Notes: a model not told the origin generated them from the sequence alone. 53,733 nucleotides of DNA from Bacteroidota bacterium (GCA_024643795.1 JAHEMF010000015.1:1-53733); one strand, 5' to 3'; counted from the first letter of the stretch, positions 17,317 through 26,349 are shown. Translations and numbers: made by a program.

Positions 17317-18612
17317 ATGGTAATCAACGACGCCAAAAGCAGACACGAACAAATCCTTGAAGTAGTTAACCAGACTGCCGAAACCACCCGTGAATTGGGC
17401 ATCATCCACCTGATGGATGAAAATGACATTTCAGATGGCCGCCATATTCGCGTAAAAGGCCGCGAACTGGTGAACTTCGGTACCTGCGGGTACATGGGCC
17501 TGGAAATGGATGAACGACTTAAATCAGCCGTAATTGATGCTGTAAATCGTTATGGGACTGCCTTCGCCTCTACCCGTGCCTATGTGACCATTAAACTGTA
17601 TGAAGAAATAGAAGATCTGCTATCGAAACTCTTTGGTAAACCGGTAGTAGTCTTGGCTAATGTTACCCTTTCACATATTTCCAATATCCCGATCCTGGTT
17701 GGCGACGATGATTGCGTTATTCTGGATACACAGGTACACGACAGTGTTCAAACAGCGGTCCAGCTGCTTAAGAGCAGAAACGTTCATGTAGATATTATCC
17801 GACATAATCGTATTGATATTCTGGAAGATAAGATCAATAAACTAAAGCAGAAGTATAAGAAGATCTGGTATATGCCCGATGGTGTTTACTCAATGTTCGG
17901 CGACGGTGCACCCATGAAAGAGATCACCCGCCTGATGGATACCTATGACCAATTCCATGTATATGTTGATGACACACATGGAATGAGCTGGGCAGGTAAA
18001 AATGGTTCAGGATATGTGTTAAGCGAGGTACCGTTCCATGATCAAATGATCCTGGTAACATCACTCAATAAAGCTTATGCCGCGGCAGGTGGAGTTACTG
18101 TGTTCCCCAATACCAAAACCAGAGATATGGTAAGGAATTGCGGAAGACCGTTCATTTTCTCCGGACCTATTCAGCCGCCTATGTTGGGAGCTTGTATAGC
18201 TTCAGCCAAAATTCACCTCTCGCCTGAGATATACCAAATGCAGGCTCAGTTGCAAGAAAGGGTCAAATACGTGAATAACCGTTGTGATGAGCTTGAACTG
18301 CCTTTAATCTTTAAAAACAATACTCCTGTATTTTTTATTGGTGTAAGTAAGCCTGCTGTTGCATACAGCATGGTGAAGAGGTTGATCAATAAAGGGTATT
18401 TCTTTAACCTTTCAGTATTCCCAAGTGTGGCTATTAACAATGCCGGGCTACGCATTCCTGTGAGCCGAAACCACACCATAGATGACATTGAAGGTTTACT
18501 GAGCAACATTGCTACGGAGCTACCTATGGCATTACATGCTGCGGGGATTTCTAAGGAAGATGTTTTCAAAGCTTTCAGGCTTCCCTACCCTTTCGAAAAA
18601 GTACCTAAGTAA
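17317..18612 (+). CDS. Alpha-oxoamine synthase family PLP enzyme (KBL/BioF/SPT-like)
   Basis: 431 residues of fold-type I PLP aminotransferase. NFGTCGYMGLEMD (about 53-65) and RYGTAFASTRAYVTIKLYEEIE (about 85-106) are the entry motifs of 2-amino-3-ketobutyrate CoA ligase, 8-amino-7-oxononanoate synthase and serine palmitoyltransferase. YVDDTHGMSWAGKNGSG holds the PLP-ring Asp and His, and the Schiff-base Lys is near residue 252 in TSLNKAYAAAGG. The family condenses an amino acid with an acyl-CoA. The substrates cannot be told from sequence: the Lys motif and the ~30-residue N-terminal extension differ from textbook KBL and BioF. It is a single gene between divergent paaI and its own terminator, with a structured leader. 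Sphingolipid or other lipid amine synthesis is one possibility. Confidence 0.82.
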   Translation: MVINDAKSRHEQILEVVNQTAETTRELGIIHLMDENDISDGRHIRVKGRELVNFGTCGYMGLEMDERLKSAVIDAVNRYGTAFASTRAYVTIKLYEEIEDLLSKLFGKPVVVLANVTLSHISNIPILVGDDDCVILDTQVHDSVQTAVQLLKSRNVHVDIIRHNRIDILEDKINKLKQKYKKIWYMPDGVYSMFGDGAPMKEITRLMDTYDQFHVYVDDTHGMSWAGKNGSGYVLSEVPFHDQMILVTSLNKAYAAAGGVTVFPNTKTRDMVRNCGRPFIFSGPIQPPMLGACIASAKIHLSPEIYQMQAQLQERVKYVNNRCDELELPLIFKNNTPVFFIGVSKPAVAYSMVKRLINKGYFFNLSVFPSVAINNAGLRIPVSRNHTIDDIEGLLSNIATELPMALHAAGISKEDVFKAFRLPYPFEKVPK

Positions 18613-18648
18613 AACCAAAATATTTGGCGACTGTTTCTGAAGCAGTTT

Positions 18649-18673
18649 GTCCCGGCGGGTTCCCTGCCGGGAC
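18649..18673 (+). terminator. Rho-independent terminator of the PLP enzyme gene
   Basis: Perfect 8-bp stem GTCCCGGC/GCCGGGAC with a 9-base loop that can pair further through GGG/CCC, followed by six T. It begins 36 bases past the stop. The T-run overlaps the end of the convergent response-regulator gene. Confidence 0.93.
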
Positions 18674-18677
18674 TTTT

Positions 18678-19106
18678 TTATGGTAATTCTGTAAGCTGCC
18701 AGAATTTGTTGAGGGTATTGATAGCCTCAACATAACTTTCGAGTGTAAGAGGTTTGACTATGTAACCGGCAACATTTTGCCCAAAAGCTTCCAACCGGTC
18801 TCTGTCGTCGCTGGAAGTTGACATTACATATACGCTAATCGGTTTAAGTTCGGAATCGGAACGAAGCTCTTTCAGGAACTCATGACCGTTCATCTGGGGC
18901 ATGTTCAGGTCAAGCAAAATAACCGAAGGACGTGGAGAGATTTTAGTGCGACCTTCTGTTCCTCTGAGCATTTCTAAAGCCTCAATTCCATTCTTGGCAT
19001 GATGATATGTGTATTTGAGGTCGGTTTTTTTAAGGGCGCGCTGCATTACCATAGCATCAACCTCATCGTCTTCAACATGCAATATGATGATATTCTTATC
19101 TGTCAT
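18678..19106 (-). CDS. CheY/Rcp1-like stand-alone response regulator
   Basis: 142 residues consisting of a receiver domain only. The acidic pocket is VEDDEVD (about 11-17), the phospho-acceptor Asp66 is in LLDLNMPQMNG, the switch Ser/Thr is in VMSTSSD (about 94-100), and conserved Lys118 is in YIVKPLT. The long loop before the phospho-Asp (RGTEGRTKISPRP) is typical of Rcp1-type regulators that partner PAS or phytochrome-type histidine kinases. With no output domain it would act by protein contact. It is divergent from the two histidine kinases, with 152 bases between starts, and is their likely phosphorelay partner. Confidence 0.9.
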   Translation of the reverse strand: MTDKNIIILHVEDDEVDAMVMQRALKKTDLKYTYHHAKNGIEALEMLRGTEGRTKISPRPSVILLDLNMPQMNGHEFLKELRSDSELKPISVYVMSTSSDDRDRLEAFGQNVAGYIVKPLTLESYVEAINTLNKFWQLTELP

Positions 19107-19173
19107 AGCGCTTAATCCTTTAGCTTATGTAAATTTCAATGAATAATAGTAAATATTATAACATAGAACAGAT

Positions 19174-19181
19174 TATTTTTG
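19174..19181 (+). promoter_or_regulatory. Candidate -7 box upstream of the kinase pair
   Basis: TATTTTTG, an exact TAnnTTTG match, lies 77 bases upstream of the first kinase ATG. No TTG is visible at the usual upstream spacing, so support is partial. Confidence 0.33.
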
Positions 19182-19258
19182 AACCACCTGTTGTTCAATA
19201 AGTTAATGCCAATAAAAAGCTGCAACCAATCCTGTATATGGGCGTATAATACCTCCAT

Positions 19259-21025
19259 ATGCAAATTAAGGCCTTAACTAAATCGATCAGAAAGCTCCTT
19301 GCTTCCGGGTATTATAACACTATTCCTGATGACGATCTGCTTGAAAGACAGCGTTATAAGTTGTTTTTCATATTTTCAGCAAGTGGGTTTCTGATCTGCC
19401 TTGCTGAGTCGTTTCATGCGATCTCATTTGACACGGCTTACACCAGACTAGCGACAGGATTACAATTATTTTCAATCACCTTTTTGTTAAATTATCTGGC
19501 CCTTCAAAGGCATGGGAAGCTAAGAATAGCTTACATAATTGGCATATTAACTGCCTTTTTTTGCATCCACTTATTCAATTACTACTACGGAGGAATCCGT
19601 AATTCAGGTAATTTCTACTATTCAGTTATCATCATTACCACCTTCATGCTATTAGGCAGAACAGAAGGACTGCTTATGATGGGGCTGTCTATAGTTAATC
19701 AGATCTACTTTTATTATGTCAGCCCTGATCCTGGTTTTGTGTGGAATATCCTGGAAGGCAATCAGTCAGACATCAATCAGGATTTTCTTTTCTCAACTGT
19801 AATGGCAGTGCTGGCTATATCGGCATTGAGCAGCAGTTTGGGGAGCTCAAAGAATATAGTTATTGAAAAGATCACAGAAGCACGAAATACTTTGGCAGAT
19901 AAGAACCGTGAACTAAGCAAGCTTTCTCTGGTGGCATCAAAAACGGATAGTGCTGTTATTATAGCAGACAATAATTGCAACACTCTTTGGGTAAATGAGG
20001 GATTTGAAAGATTAACAAGTTATACACTGGCTGAACTTAAAGGTATTTGTCCGGACACATTATTGCATGGCGATAAAACGGATTTCAATACAGTAAAAGA
20101 AATGCATAAGGCGGTTCAGAGTGGTCAGCCATTTTCATGTGAACTTGAACAATATAAAAAAGATGGGTCCACATTCTGGTCCAGTTTAACCCTCACTCCT
20201 ATTCTTGATGAAGCAGGCGATGTGATAAAAGTGATCTCTTTACAAACTGATATCACTGAAAGGAAAACTGCAGAAAATCAGATCAAAACCTACCTGAAGG
20301 ATCTTGAAAAGACAAATAAGGAGCTCGATGAATTCGCCTATGTTGTTTCGCACGATCTTAAAGCACCGCTTCACGCTATTTCAGCTTTAACAACATGGAT
20401 AGAAGATGATATGCAGGGGAAATTCAGTGATGAAACATCCGCCAACTTCAATATCATTAAAAACCGTGTGGTTCGCATGGAAGATCTAATTAACGGGTTG
20501 CTTGAGTTTGCAAGAGCCAATCATGGCACAAGTGAAAGAGTGACTATAAACATGAATGAATTTATTAAAGAAATGATAGAATTTGTTGATATCCCAACAA
20601 ATTGTTTAATCAAGATCCCTGCTCCATTGCCTACCATCACAGGTGATTCGATCAAACTTCAACAAATTTTCACCAACCTTATCAGCAATGCTATCAAATA
20701 CAACGATAAGGATAAGATGTACATCACTATCAGTGTAACAGATACGGAAAGTTCATGGGAATTCAGCATACGCGATAATGGCCCCGGTATTGACCCGCGG
20801 TTTCATGAAAAGATATTTGTCATTTTCCAGACACTCACTCCCCGGGATACGCTGGAAAGCACAGGCGTAGGACTTGCTATAGTAAAAAAGATCATCGAAG
20901 AAGAGGGCGGAAAAGTGTGGATCGATTCACAAACAGGACATGGAGCCGATTTCAGATTCACATGGCCTAAAAAACCAAGAACCTTTGTTTACAAATACAA
21001 TGGTCCTGCCACTTACTTTCAATAA
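19259..21025 (+). CDS. Membrane PAS-domain sensor histidine kinase (first of tandem pair)
   Basis: 588 residues. About residues 35-200 hold around six hydrophobic helices forming an integral membrane sensor. A PAS domain follows at about 215-340 (ADNNCNTLWVNEGFERLTSYT, then the PAC-type DITERKTAENQI). The HisKA helix has the phospho-acceptor His near 365 in YVVSHDLKAPLHAI. The ATPase domain at about 450-575 has the N box LISNAIKYNDK, the G1 box DNGPGIDPRF and the G2 box GVGLAIVKKIIEEEGGKVW. It autophosphorylates in response to an unknown signal. It is 8 bases upstream of a close paralogue and divergent from a receiver-only regulator. The C-terminal tail after the kinase core is short and aromatic. 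Confidence 0.92.
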   Translation: MQIKALTKSIRKLLASGYYNTIPDDDLLERQRYKLFFIFSASGFLICLAESFHAISFDTAYTRLATGLQLFSITFLLNYLALQRHGKLRIAYIIGILTAFFCIHLFNYYYGGIRNSGNFYYSVIIITTFMLLGRTEGLLMMGLSIVNQIYFYYVSPDPGFVWNILEGNQSDINQDFLFSTVMAVLAISALSSSLGSSKNIVIEKITEARNTLADKNRELSKLSLVASKTDSAVIIADNNCNTLWVNEGFERLTSYTLAELKGICPDTLLHGDKTDFNTVKEMHKAVQSGQPFSCELEQYKKDGSTFWSSLTLTPILDEAGDVIKVISLQTDITERKTAENQIKTYLKDLEKTNKELDEFAYVVSHDLKAPLHAISALTTWIEDDMQGKFSDETSANFNIIKNRVVRMEDLINGLLEFARANHGTSERVTINMNEFIKEMIEFVDIPTNCLIKIPAPLPTITGDSIKLQQIFTNLISNAIKYNDKDKMYITISVTDTESSWEFSIRDNGPGIDPRFHEKIFVIFQTLTPRDTLESTGVGLAIVKKIIEEEGGKVWIDSQTGHGADFRFTWPKKPRTFVYKYNGPATYFQ

Positions 21026-21033
21026 ATCAAAAT

Positions 21034-22794
21034 ATGAATATATCACCAACCGGCATATTTAAGTTTGGAGCTTATAAGGCTATTCCTGATGATCATATCA
21101 TAGAAAAGCAACGGTACGTTCTCTTTGGGATATACACTTTCGCAGGTTTATTGATCTACCTTATTTATGGCATGGAAGAATACGCCCAGGGACTTCCTTC
21201 GTACAATCACTTTGCCATCTTTACTTGTGTAGCCGTAACACTATTTATGAATTACCTTATGGTACAGATTCATAAATACCTTGAACTGGCATATACCATA
21301 AGCATAATAGCCGGACTAATACTGATCCATGCATTCACATATGATGTAGGAGGTATTAGAAATCCCGATCTCATATATTCAGGGCTTATCATACTATATT
21401 CTTATATAGTGTTGGGTAATCATGGCGGAAAGATCACCTTCTTCCTATCGATGGCAAACATCATCTTCTTTTATGTGCTCACAGATTTCACCACAGAAGG
21501 AAAATTCATATCCTTCATTTCAGATGGAGATGAGATAAACAGAAGACATTTAATAACAGCTATCACCAGTATGGTTTTATTGACTGCTTTAAGCATGTAT
21601 CTGGAAAATGCCAAGAACATAACCATTTTCAGAGTTAAAGAGTCAAGAGATATTCTTCAGGTGAAGAACACTGAACTGGAAGAGCTTTCACTGGTGGCAA
21701 GTGAAACTGAGAATGCGATAATTATCACCTCAAATAGAGGTGTGATCACTTGGGTCAATGACGGTTTTGAAAGGCTTACGGGTTATACTATTGATGAAAG
21801 TATTGGTAGAAATATGAAAGAGTTTTTGTTCGGCAATCTGAGTGATCAGCAAATTGCTACAAAACTTTCATACTGTGATTTTGAAACCCCATCATATCAC
21901 GCCGAGATCCTACTGTACAGAAATGATGGAACCACTGTTTGGGTTGAACAAAACGTAACCCGGGTATATGATGATGAAGAGGGTACAACCAAATATATTT
22001 TCATTGGAACAGATGTTACAGAGCGTAAACATGCAGAAGTCCAAATGGAAGAGTATCTCCGTAATCTGGAAGGCACCAACATGGAGCTTGATAAGTTTGC
22101 ATATGTAGTATCTCACGACCTGAAGGCTCCTTTGAGAGCTATTGGTAATCTAACTGGGTGGATAGAAGAAGATACCGGACATCTTTTACCTGAGAATGTA
22201 AGAACAAACTTTAACCTTATTAAAAACCGGGTGATACGAATGGAATCACTTATAAATGGCATTCTGGAGTATTCAAAAGCATCCAAAAAGAAAAATCAAT
22301 ACGAATTGTTTGATTCTGCTAAATTGATAAACGATTGTTATGACCTTTTAGGAAAACCAGAAAACTGTGAAATTGAAATTCAATCCGGCATGCCGGTGAT
22401 CTTTGCTGATAAGATAAAATTTGAGCAAGTATTTCTGAATCTTATCAGCAATGCCATAAAATTTAATAGCAAATCATCCAAACATATCAAAGTAAGTTTC
22501 AGAGACGAGTCTGATCATTTCAGATTTACTGTATCAGATAACGGCCCGGGGATAGACCCGAAATTCCATGACAAGATCTTTGTGATCTTTCAAACCATTA
22601 ACACCCGCGATGAATTTGAAAGTTCCGGTGTAGGTTTGGCTATAGTAAAAAAGGTGGTAGAAGAAGAAGGTGGTAAGATCTGGTTAGAATCTGTAATAAA
22701 TGAAGGTAGTTCGTTCCATTTTACATGGCCAAAATCCACTATTTTGGAAACTGAGGCACAGATCAATCAGGAGATCGAAAAAAAAGCATCCTAA
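21034..22794 (+). CDS. Membrane PAS-domain sensor histidine kinase (second of tandem pair)
   Basis: 586 residues, same architecture as its neighbour: N-terminal PDDHIIEKQRYVLF, six or so membrane helices to about 200, PAS at about 215-340 (ITSNRGVITWVNDGFERLTGYT, DVTERKHAEVQM), phospho-acceptor His near 361 in YVVSHDLKAPLRAI, and ATPase boxes LISNAIKFNSK, DNGPGIDPKF and GVGLAIVKKVVEEEGGKIW. The N-terminal motif and the GGIRN loop are shared between the two proteins, so they arose by tandem duplication. The kinase cores are closer to each other than the membrane sensors, suggesting different inputs to a shared output. The small downstream gene starts 35 bases after the stop. Confidence 0.92.
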   Translation: MNISPTGIFKFGAYKAIPDDHIIEKQRYVLFGIYTFAGLLIYLIYGMEEYAQGLPSYNHFAIFTCVAVTLFMNYLMVQIHKYLELAYTISIIAGLILIHAFTYDVGGIRNPDLIYSGLIILYSYIVLGNHGGKITFFLSMANIIFFYVLTDFTTEGKFISFISDGDEINRRHLITAITSMVLLTALSMYLENAKNITIFRVKESRDILQVKNTELEELSLVASETENAIIITSNRGVITWVNDGFERLTGYTIDESIGRNMKEFLFGNLSDQQIATKLSYCDFETPSYHAEILLYRNDGTTVWVEQNVTRVYDDEEGTTKYIFIGTDVTERKHAEVQMEEYLRNLEGTNMELDKFAYVVSHDLKAPLRAIGNLTGWIEEDTGHLLPENVRTNFNLIKNRVIRMESLINGILEYSKASKKKNQYELFDSAKLINDCYDLLGKPENCEIEIQSGMPVIFADKIKFEQVFLNLISNAIKFNSKSSKHIKVSFRDESDHFRFTVSDNGPGIDPKFHDKIFVIFQTINTRDEFESSGVGLAIVKKVVEEEGGKIWLESVINEGSSFHFTWPKSTILETEAQINQEIEKKAS

Positions 22795-22828
22795 AAGTGG
22801 TTTCAAAAGCAATAACAATACTACAAAA

Positions 22829-23077
22829 ATGAACAACAAACTTCTACTGATAAAGGACCTTATAAAGGAAATACCAGAAAGTTATGGTGAAGATATCCGC
22901 AATGAACTGGTTTCAATACTTCAATACTCTGACCCAAAACAGGCAGAAGGAAATGTTGATAGGATCACGGGATTGAGTGAGCATGAGATCAGACTGATCA
23001 AAAAGCTCTCTGAGCAAACTGAGAAATTAAATAAACTTTTTAAAGAAGGGCCTAACGAGAATTATGATCAATTATAA
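22829..23077 (+). CDS. Small protein of unknown function downstream of kinase pair
   Basis: 82 residues from the ATG at 22829 (MNNKLLLIKDLIKEI); the frame extends further upstream but that stretch overlaps the kinase gene. It is predicted to be highly helical and charged: a first amphipathic helix (LLLIKDLIKEI), a GEDIRNELVSILQY helix, then LSEHEIRLIKKLSEQTEKLNKLF, which could form a coiled coil. No membrane segment or signal peptide. It is not recognised as a known family. Its place directly after the kinase genes suggests an accessory or connector of the same signalling unit. It overlaps the convergent paaH 3' end by 10 bases. Confidence 0.6.
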   Translation: MNNKLLLIKDLIKEIPESYGEDIRNELVSILQYSDPKQAEGNVDRITGLSEHEIRLIKKLSEQTEKLNKLFKEGPNENYDQL

Positions 23078-24234
23078 AAACTCTGATCATCATCTGCCAT
23101 TTTCCTGAGTAACAAACAAGTTCTGTAGCGATCTTCAGAATAATTTGCATACAAATCATCCAGCACCTCCACTACCTTTTTCACTCCTATTTGATCGCAC
23201 CATTTAAGTAAACCTTGCGGATAATTAACGCCATTGATCATGGCATTGTCAATATCATCACGATTTGCAATATTCATATAGAGAGTATCTGCAGCTTCAT
23301 TGATGAGCATACAAATAATACGATCGGCGATCCATTGAAAGTTTGTTGGATCAGGTTGTTTTTTAGAAGTATCAACAACTTCACCTTTATCATATTGATA
23401 AAACCCCCTACCCGATTTACGGCCGTAGAATCCGGCTTCAAATAGTCTTCGTTGGGTAAGAGAAGGTTTATATCGTGGATCATAAAACATTTGCTCAAAC
23501 ACTGTTTCGGTTACCCGATAATTCACATCATGCCCAATGAAATCCATCAACTCAAAGGGTCCCATTCTGAAACCCAAACTCTTAATTGCGGCATCAATCT
23601 CTGTTGGGAACGACAACCCTTCATCAAAGATCCTTAGTGATTCACCGTAAAATGGTCGTGCTACCTTATTGACTATAAATCCCGGGGTGTCTTTAGCGGT
23701 GACAATAACCTTGTTCCATGTACCTAATATTTCATACACTTTATCAACTGTTTCGCGGCTTGTGGTGATACCGGGAATAACCTCAACCAGTTTCATCAGT
23801 ACAGGAGGGTTAAAAAAATGAATCCCAACAACCCGTTCCTTATGCTTACACGAACTTGCTATTGATGCGATTGAAAGTGAAGATGTATTCGAAGCCAGTA
23901 TGCAACTGTTGGATACACGACCTTCCAGGTCGGAAAATATTGCCTGCTTAACATCCAGCTTTTCAATCACCGCTTCAATTACCAGTTCACAATCTGAAAA
24001 AGCGTTAAGGTCGTTTACAAAAGAAATTCTCCCAAACACTTCTTCTGCACTTCCAGAAGTAAGTTTATTTTTCGAAGCAAGCTTCTCGAGAGATTGCTTA
24101 ATACCTGCTTTAGCATTGGTGAAAGAATCCGGATTCGAATCTGTTACAACCACCTTACAACCTGCCATTGCTGCAACCTGAGCAATACCTGAACCCATTG
24201 CTCCTGCACCTATTACACCTATCATACCTGACAT
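23068..24234 (-). CDS. paaH: PaaH: 3-hydroxyadipyl-CoA (3-hydroxyacyl-CoA) dehydrogenase
   Basis: 388 residues. The N-terminal NAD-binding Rossmann domain starts GVIGAGAMGSGIAQVAA (about 5-21). The catalytic His lies in GIHFFNPPVLMKLVEV (about 140-155), the partner Glu in LVIEAVIEKL, and the substrate-binding segment is KDTPGFIVNKVARPF (about 187-201). The 3HCDH C-terminal domain includes GPFELMDFIGHDVN and GFYGRKSGRGFYQYD. It oxidises 3-hydroxyadipyl-CoA to 3-oxoadipyl-CoA with NAD. At 388 residues it is longer than minimal ~285-residue hydroxybutyryl-CoA dehydrogenases, retaining a short second C-terminal helix bundle. Last gene of the paaABCD-G-H run, 22 bases after paaG. Confidence 0.92.
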   Translation of the reverse strand: MSGMIGVIGAGAMGSGIAQVAAMAGCKVVVTDSNPDSFTNAKAGIKQSLEKLASKNKLTSGSAEEVFGRISFVNDLNAFSDCELVIEAVIEKLDVKQAIFSDLEGRVSNSCILASNTSSLSIASIASSCKHKERVVGIHFFNPPVLMKLVEVIPGITTSRETVDKVYEILGTWNKVIVTAKDTPGFIVNKVARPFYGESLRIFDEGLSFPTEIDAAIKSLGFRMGPFELMDFIGHDVNYRVTETVFEQMFYDPRYKPSLTQRRLFEAGFYGRKSGRGFYQYDKGEVVDTSKKQPDPTNFQWIADRIICMLINEAADTLYMNIANRDDIDNAMINGVNYPQGLLKWCDQIGVKKVVEVLDDLYANYSEDRYRTCLLLRKMADDDQSFYN

Positions 24235-24256
24235 CTGATCTTTGACTTATAAAATA

Positions 24257-25033
24257 TTATTCACCTTTGAAAACAGGTTTTCTTTTTTCGAGGAATGCAT
24301 TAACGCCTTCATTGTAATCGTAAGTAGATCCTGCCTGCTTCTGTAATTTTTCTTCAAGATCCAGTTGCTTTTGGAGGTCATTGGTTGCAGAATTGTTAAG
24401 TGCTTCCTTAGTATATGCCAAACCTTTAGTAGGCATCTGTGCTAATGTTTTGGCAATTTGAGTTGCAGTTTCCAGAAGCTTCTCATCATCTTCCACCTTG
24501 TATATCATGCCCATTTTCTCTGCATCCTCTGCTTTAACTTTATCGCCCAGCATCATCAAAGCTGAAGCTTTCCCAAATCCTATCAACCTGGGCAAAGTAA
24601 ATGTTCCTCCACTGTCAGGTATCAGTCCTATCTTGCTAAATGCCTGAATAAATGAAGCTGAGCGAGCAGCAACAGTGATGTCACAGGCAAGGGCAATGTT
24701 TGCTCCGGCACCTGCGGCAACACCATTCACTGCAGCAACCACCGGCATGTCAATTGATCTTATTCGTAATATTATAGGATTGTAGTGCTCTTTAACAATT
24801 GACCTGATGTCAGGCCCGTTTTCAGCTGTAACCTCGGCCAGATCCTGTCCGGCACTGAATGCTCTTCCTTCACCGGTTATAAGAACAGCTCGTACCTGCT
24901 GATCATTGGCTGCATCATCAAGAGCCTTTTGCATGGCAAGCGCCATATCTCTGTTAAAGCTATTCAACACATCGGGGCGATTCATCTTGATGAATGCCAC
25001 TCCGTCACTAACATTATATGATATTGAATTCAT
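24257..25033 (-). CDS. paaG: PaaG: 1,2-epoxyphenylacetyl-CoA isomerase
   Basis: 258 residues, crotonase fold. PaaG converts ring-1,2-epoxyphenylacetyl-CoA to the oxepin and shifts double bonds later in the pathway. The CoA-binding segment is GRAFSAGQDLAEV (about 57-69). The second oxyanion segment is NGVAAGAGANIALACD (about 103-118), where the first hydratase Glu is replaced by Asn. In the stretch FSKIGLIPDSGGTFTLPRL the second Glu is absent and the Asp of PDSGG is the PaaG-type catalytic residue. This pattern separates it from a true hydratase. It lies 54 bases downstream of paaD and 22 upstream of paaH. Confidence 0.94.
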   Translation of the reverse strand: MNSISYNVSDGVAFIKMNRPDVLNSFNRDMALAMQKALDDAANDQQVRAVLITGEGRAFSAGQDLAEVTAENGPDIRSIVKEHYNPIILRIRSIDMPVVAAVNGVAAGAGANIALACDITVAARSASFIQAFSKIGLIPDSGGTFTLPRLIGFGKASALMMLGDKVKAEDAEKMGMIYKVEDDEKLLETATQIAKTLAQMPTKGLAYTKEALNNSATNDLQKQLDLEEKLQKQAGSTYDYNEGVNAFLEKRKPVFKGE

Positions 25034-25055
25034 GATCCGGCTTTAGATTAAAACT

Positions 25056-25063
25056 CAAAGGTA
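25056..25063 (-). promoter_or_regulatory. Candidate internal -7 box between paaD and paaG
   Basis: Minus-strand TACCTTTG, an exact TAnnTTTG match, lies 22 bases upstream of the paaG ATG in the 54-base gap. No matching TTG was found, so it may be chance or a weak internal promoter. Confidence 0.28.
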
Positions 25064-25087
25064 GGAGTTCTGAAAGATGTCAGAAAA

Positions 25088-25591
25088 CTAGTGGCATTTG
25101 AATTCTTCAAAGGGTTGTTTGCATGCATCACAGTAATGTAAGGCCTTGCACGCAGTTGATCCGAATGCGCTGGTAAGCCTGGTTTCAGCAGATCCGCAAA
25201 ACGGACATTTGACAGATCGTCTATTTCCGGTAATTAACGCTTTAAGATGTTCTTCGGTTGATTGTTCGGGAGGAGCAATTCCATACTCACGCAGTTTTTC
25301 CTTAGCTTCATCACTCATCCAATCTGTTGTCCATGCAGGAGATAAAACAGTTTTTACCTTGAAATTTGAAATACCTTCTCTTTTAAGTACACGGTTTATC
25401 TCCTCTTCAATTGCCTTCATGGCAGGACATCCGGTATAAGTGGGCGTAATATAGATGTCAAAAGTGCCTTCATTTTCTTCCACCTTTCTGAATACACCCA
25501 GGTCAACAATACTTAGTACAGGAACCTCCGGATCGGGCACATCGTGCATCAATCTTTCAATATCTGTTTTATAATTCTGAGCATTTACCAC
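25088..25591 (-). CDS. paaD: PaaD: phenylacetyl-CoA epoxidase accessory/Fe-S assembly subunit
   Basis: 167 residues. The N-terminal ~100 residues are a MIP18/DUF59 domain (VPVLSIVDLGVFRKVE, YTGCPAMKAIEEEI, WTTDWMSDEAKEKL). The C-terminal ~45 residues are a Cys cluster (CPFCGSAETRL, STACKALHYCDACKQPF) able to bind zinc or assist Fe-S/di-iron centre maturation. PaaD is required for epoxidase activity in vivo and is thought to act in metal-centre maturation. Overlaps the 3' end of paaC by 7 bases, showing translational coupling. Confidence 0.95.
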   Translation of the reverse strand: MVNAQNYKTDIERLMHDVPDPEVPVLSIVDLGVFRKVEENEGTFDIYITPTYTGCPAMKAIEEEINRVLKREGISNFKVKTVLSPAWTTDWMSDEAKEKLREYGIAPPEQSTEEHLKALITGNRRSVKCPFCGSAETRLTSAFGSTACKALHYCDACKQPFEEFKCH

Positions 25592-26349
25592 GTAGCATCA
25601 GGATAAGCCCGGGGCAGGAATTGCATTTCAGCTAAAATATAACCAAGGTGTTCAGTATGGTTACCCGATCTGCTTCCCATACGCATGAAATTATTTGCTT
25701 CCGGAATAACGAGTTTTGCTTCTTTGATCTTTGGTTCAATCATGTTATTCCAATCGATACGTAAACTCTTGATATCGGCCCCTATTCCTTTTTCGAACAT
25801 AAGCATATCAGTTTCATCAGCATCAAACATATCATCAACAAAAAACCAGAGTTGATCAAGAGCACTTTGCGCCTTCTGATGACTTTCTTCAGTACCATCA
25901 CCTAAACGCACCACCCAATCGCCACTATAGCGAACATGATATGCCACCTCTTTGAGGGATTTTTCGGCGAAAGCCGAGATTGTTTTATCTGTACTGTTGC
26001 GCAGTTTAGAATACAACAGGAACATGTAACTGCTTACCAGATACTGCCTCATCATAGTTACTGCAAAATCGCCATTAGGCTGTTCAACCATCAGTAAATT
26101 ATAGAAATCGCGTGCATCTCTTCTATAAGCGAGATCATCACCTGTGCGACCCTCCCCTTCCAGTTCTCCTGCATAATTCAATATGATCTTTGTTTGGCCA
26201 ATAAGATCAAGCGCAATGTTTGCCATGGCTATATCTTCCTCCAGAATAGGAGCATGTCCACACCATTCAGACACCCTGTGACCCAGGATCAATGAAGTAT
26301 CTCCGATCCTTAAACAATACCTGAACAACGCCTCGTTAGATTCTTTCAT
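25585..26349 (-). CDS. paaC: PaaC: phenylacetyl-CoA 1,2-epoxidase structural subunit
   Basis: 254 residues with the ferritin-like all-helical fold. PaaC lacks the active di-iron site and pairs with PaaA to form the catalytic heterodimer of the epoxidase. Family segments seen are RIGDTSLILGHRVSEWCGHAP (given here in abbreviated view, about 11-30), EEDIAMANIALDLIGQ (about 37-52), AYRRDARDFYNLLMVEQPNGDF (about 75-95) and KEVAYHVRYSGDWVVRLGDG (about 132-150). ATG start; 12 bases after paaB. Confidence 0.95.
   Translation of the reverse strand: MKESNEALFRYCLRIGDTSLILGHRVSEWCGHAPILEEDIAMANIALDLIGQTKIILNYAGELEGEGRTGDDLAYRRDARDFYNLLMVEQPNGDFAVTMMRQYLVSSYMFLLYSKLRNSTDKTISAFAEKSLKEVAYHVRYSGDWVVRLGDGTEESHQKAQSALDQLWFFVDDMFDADETDMLMFEKGIGADIKSLRIDWNNMIEPKIKEAKLVIPEANNFMRMGSRSGNHTEHLGYILAEMQFLPRAYPDATW

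Noticed and set aside
22700-22828. Upstream extension of the small protein after the kinases
   Set aside because: It overlaps the kinase gene's conserved 3' end in another frame and is compositionally unlike a protein N-terminus.
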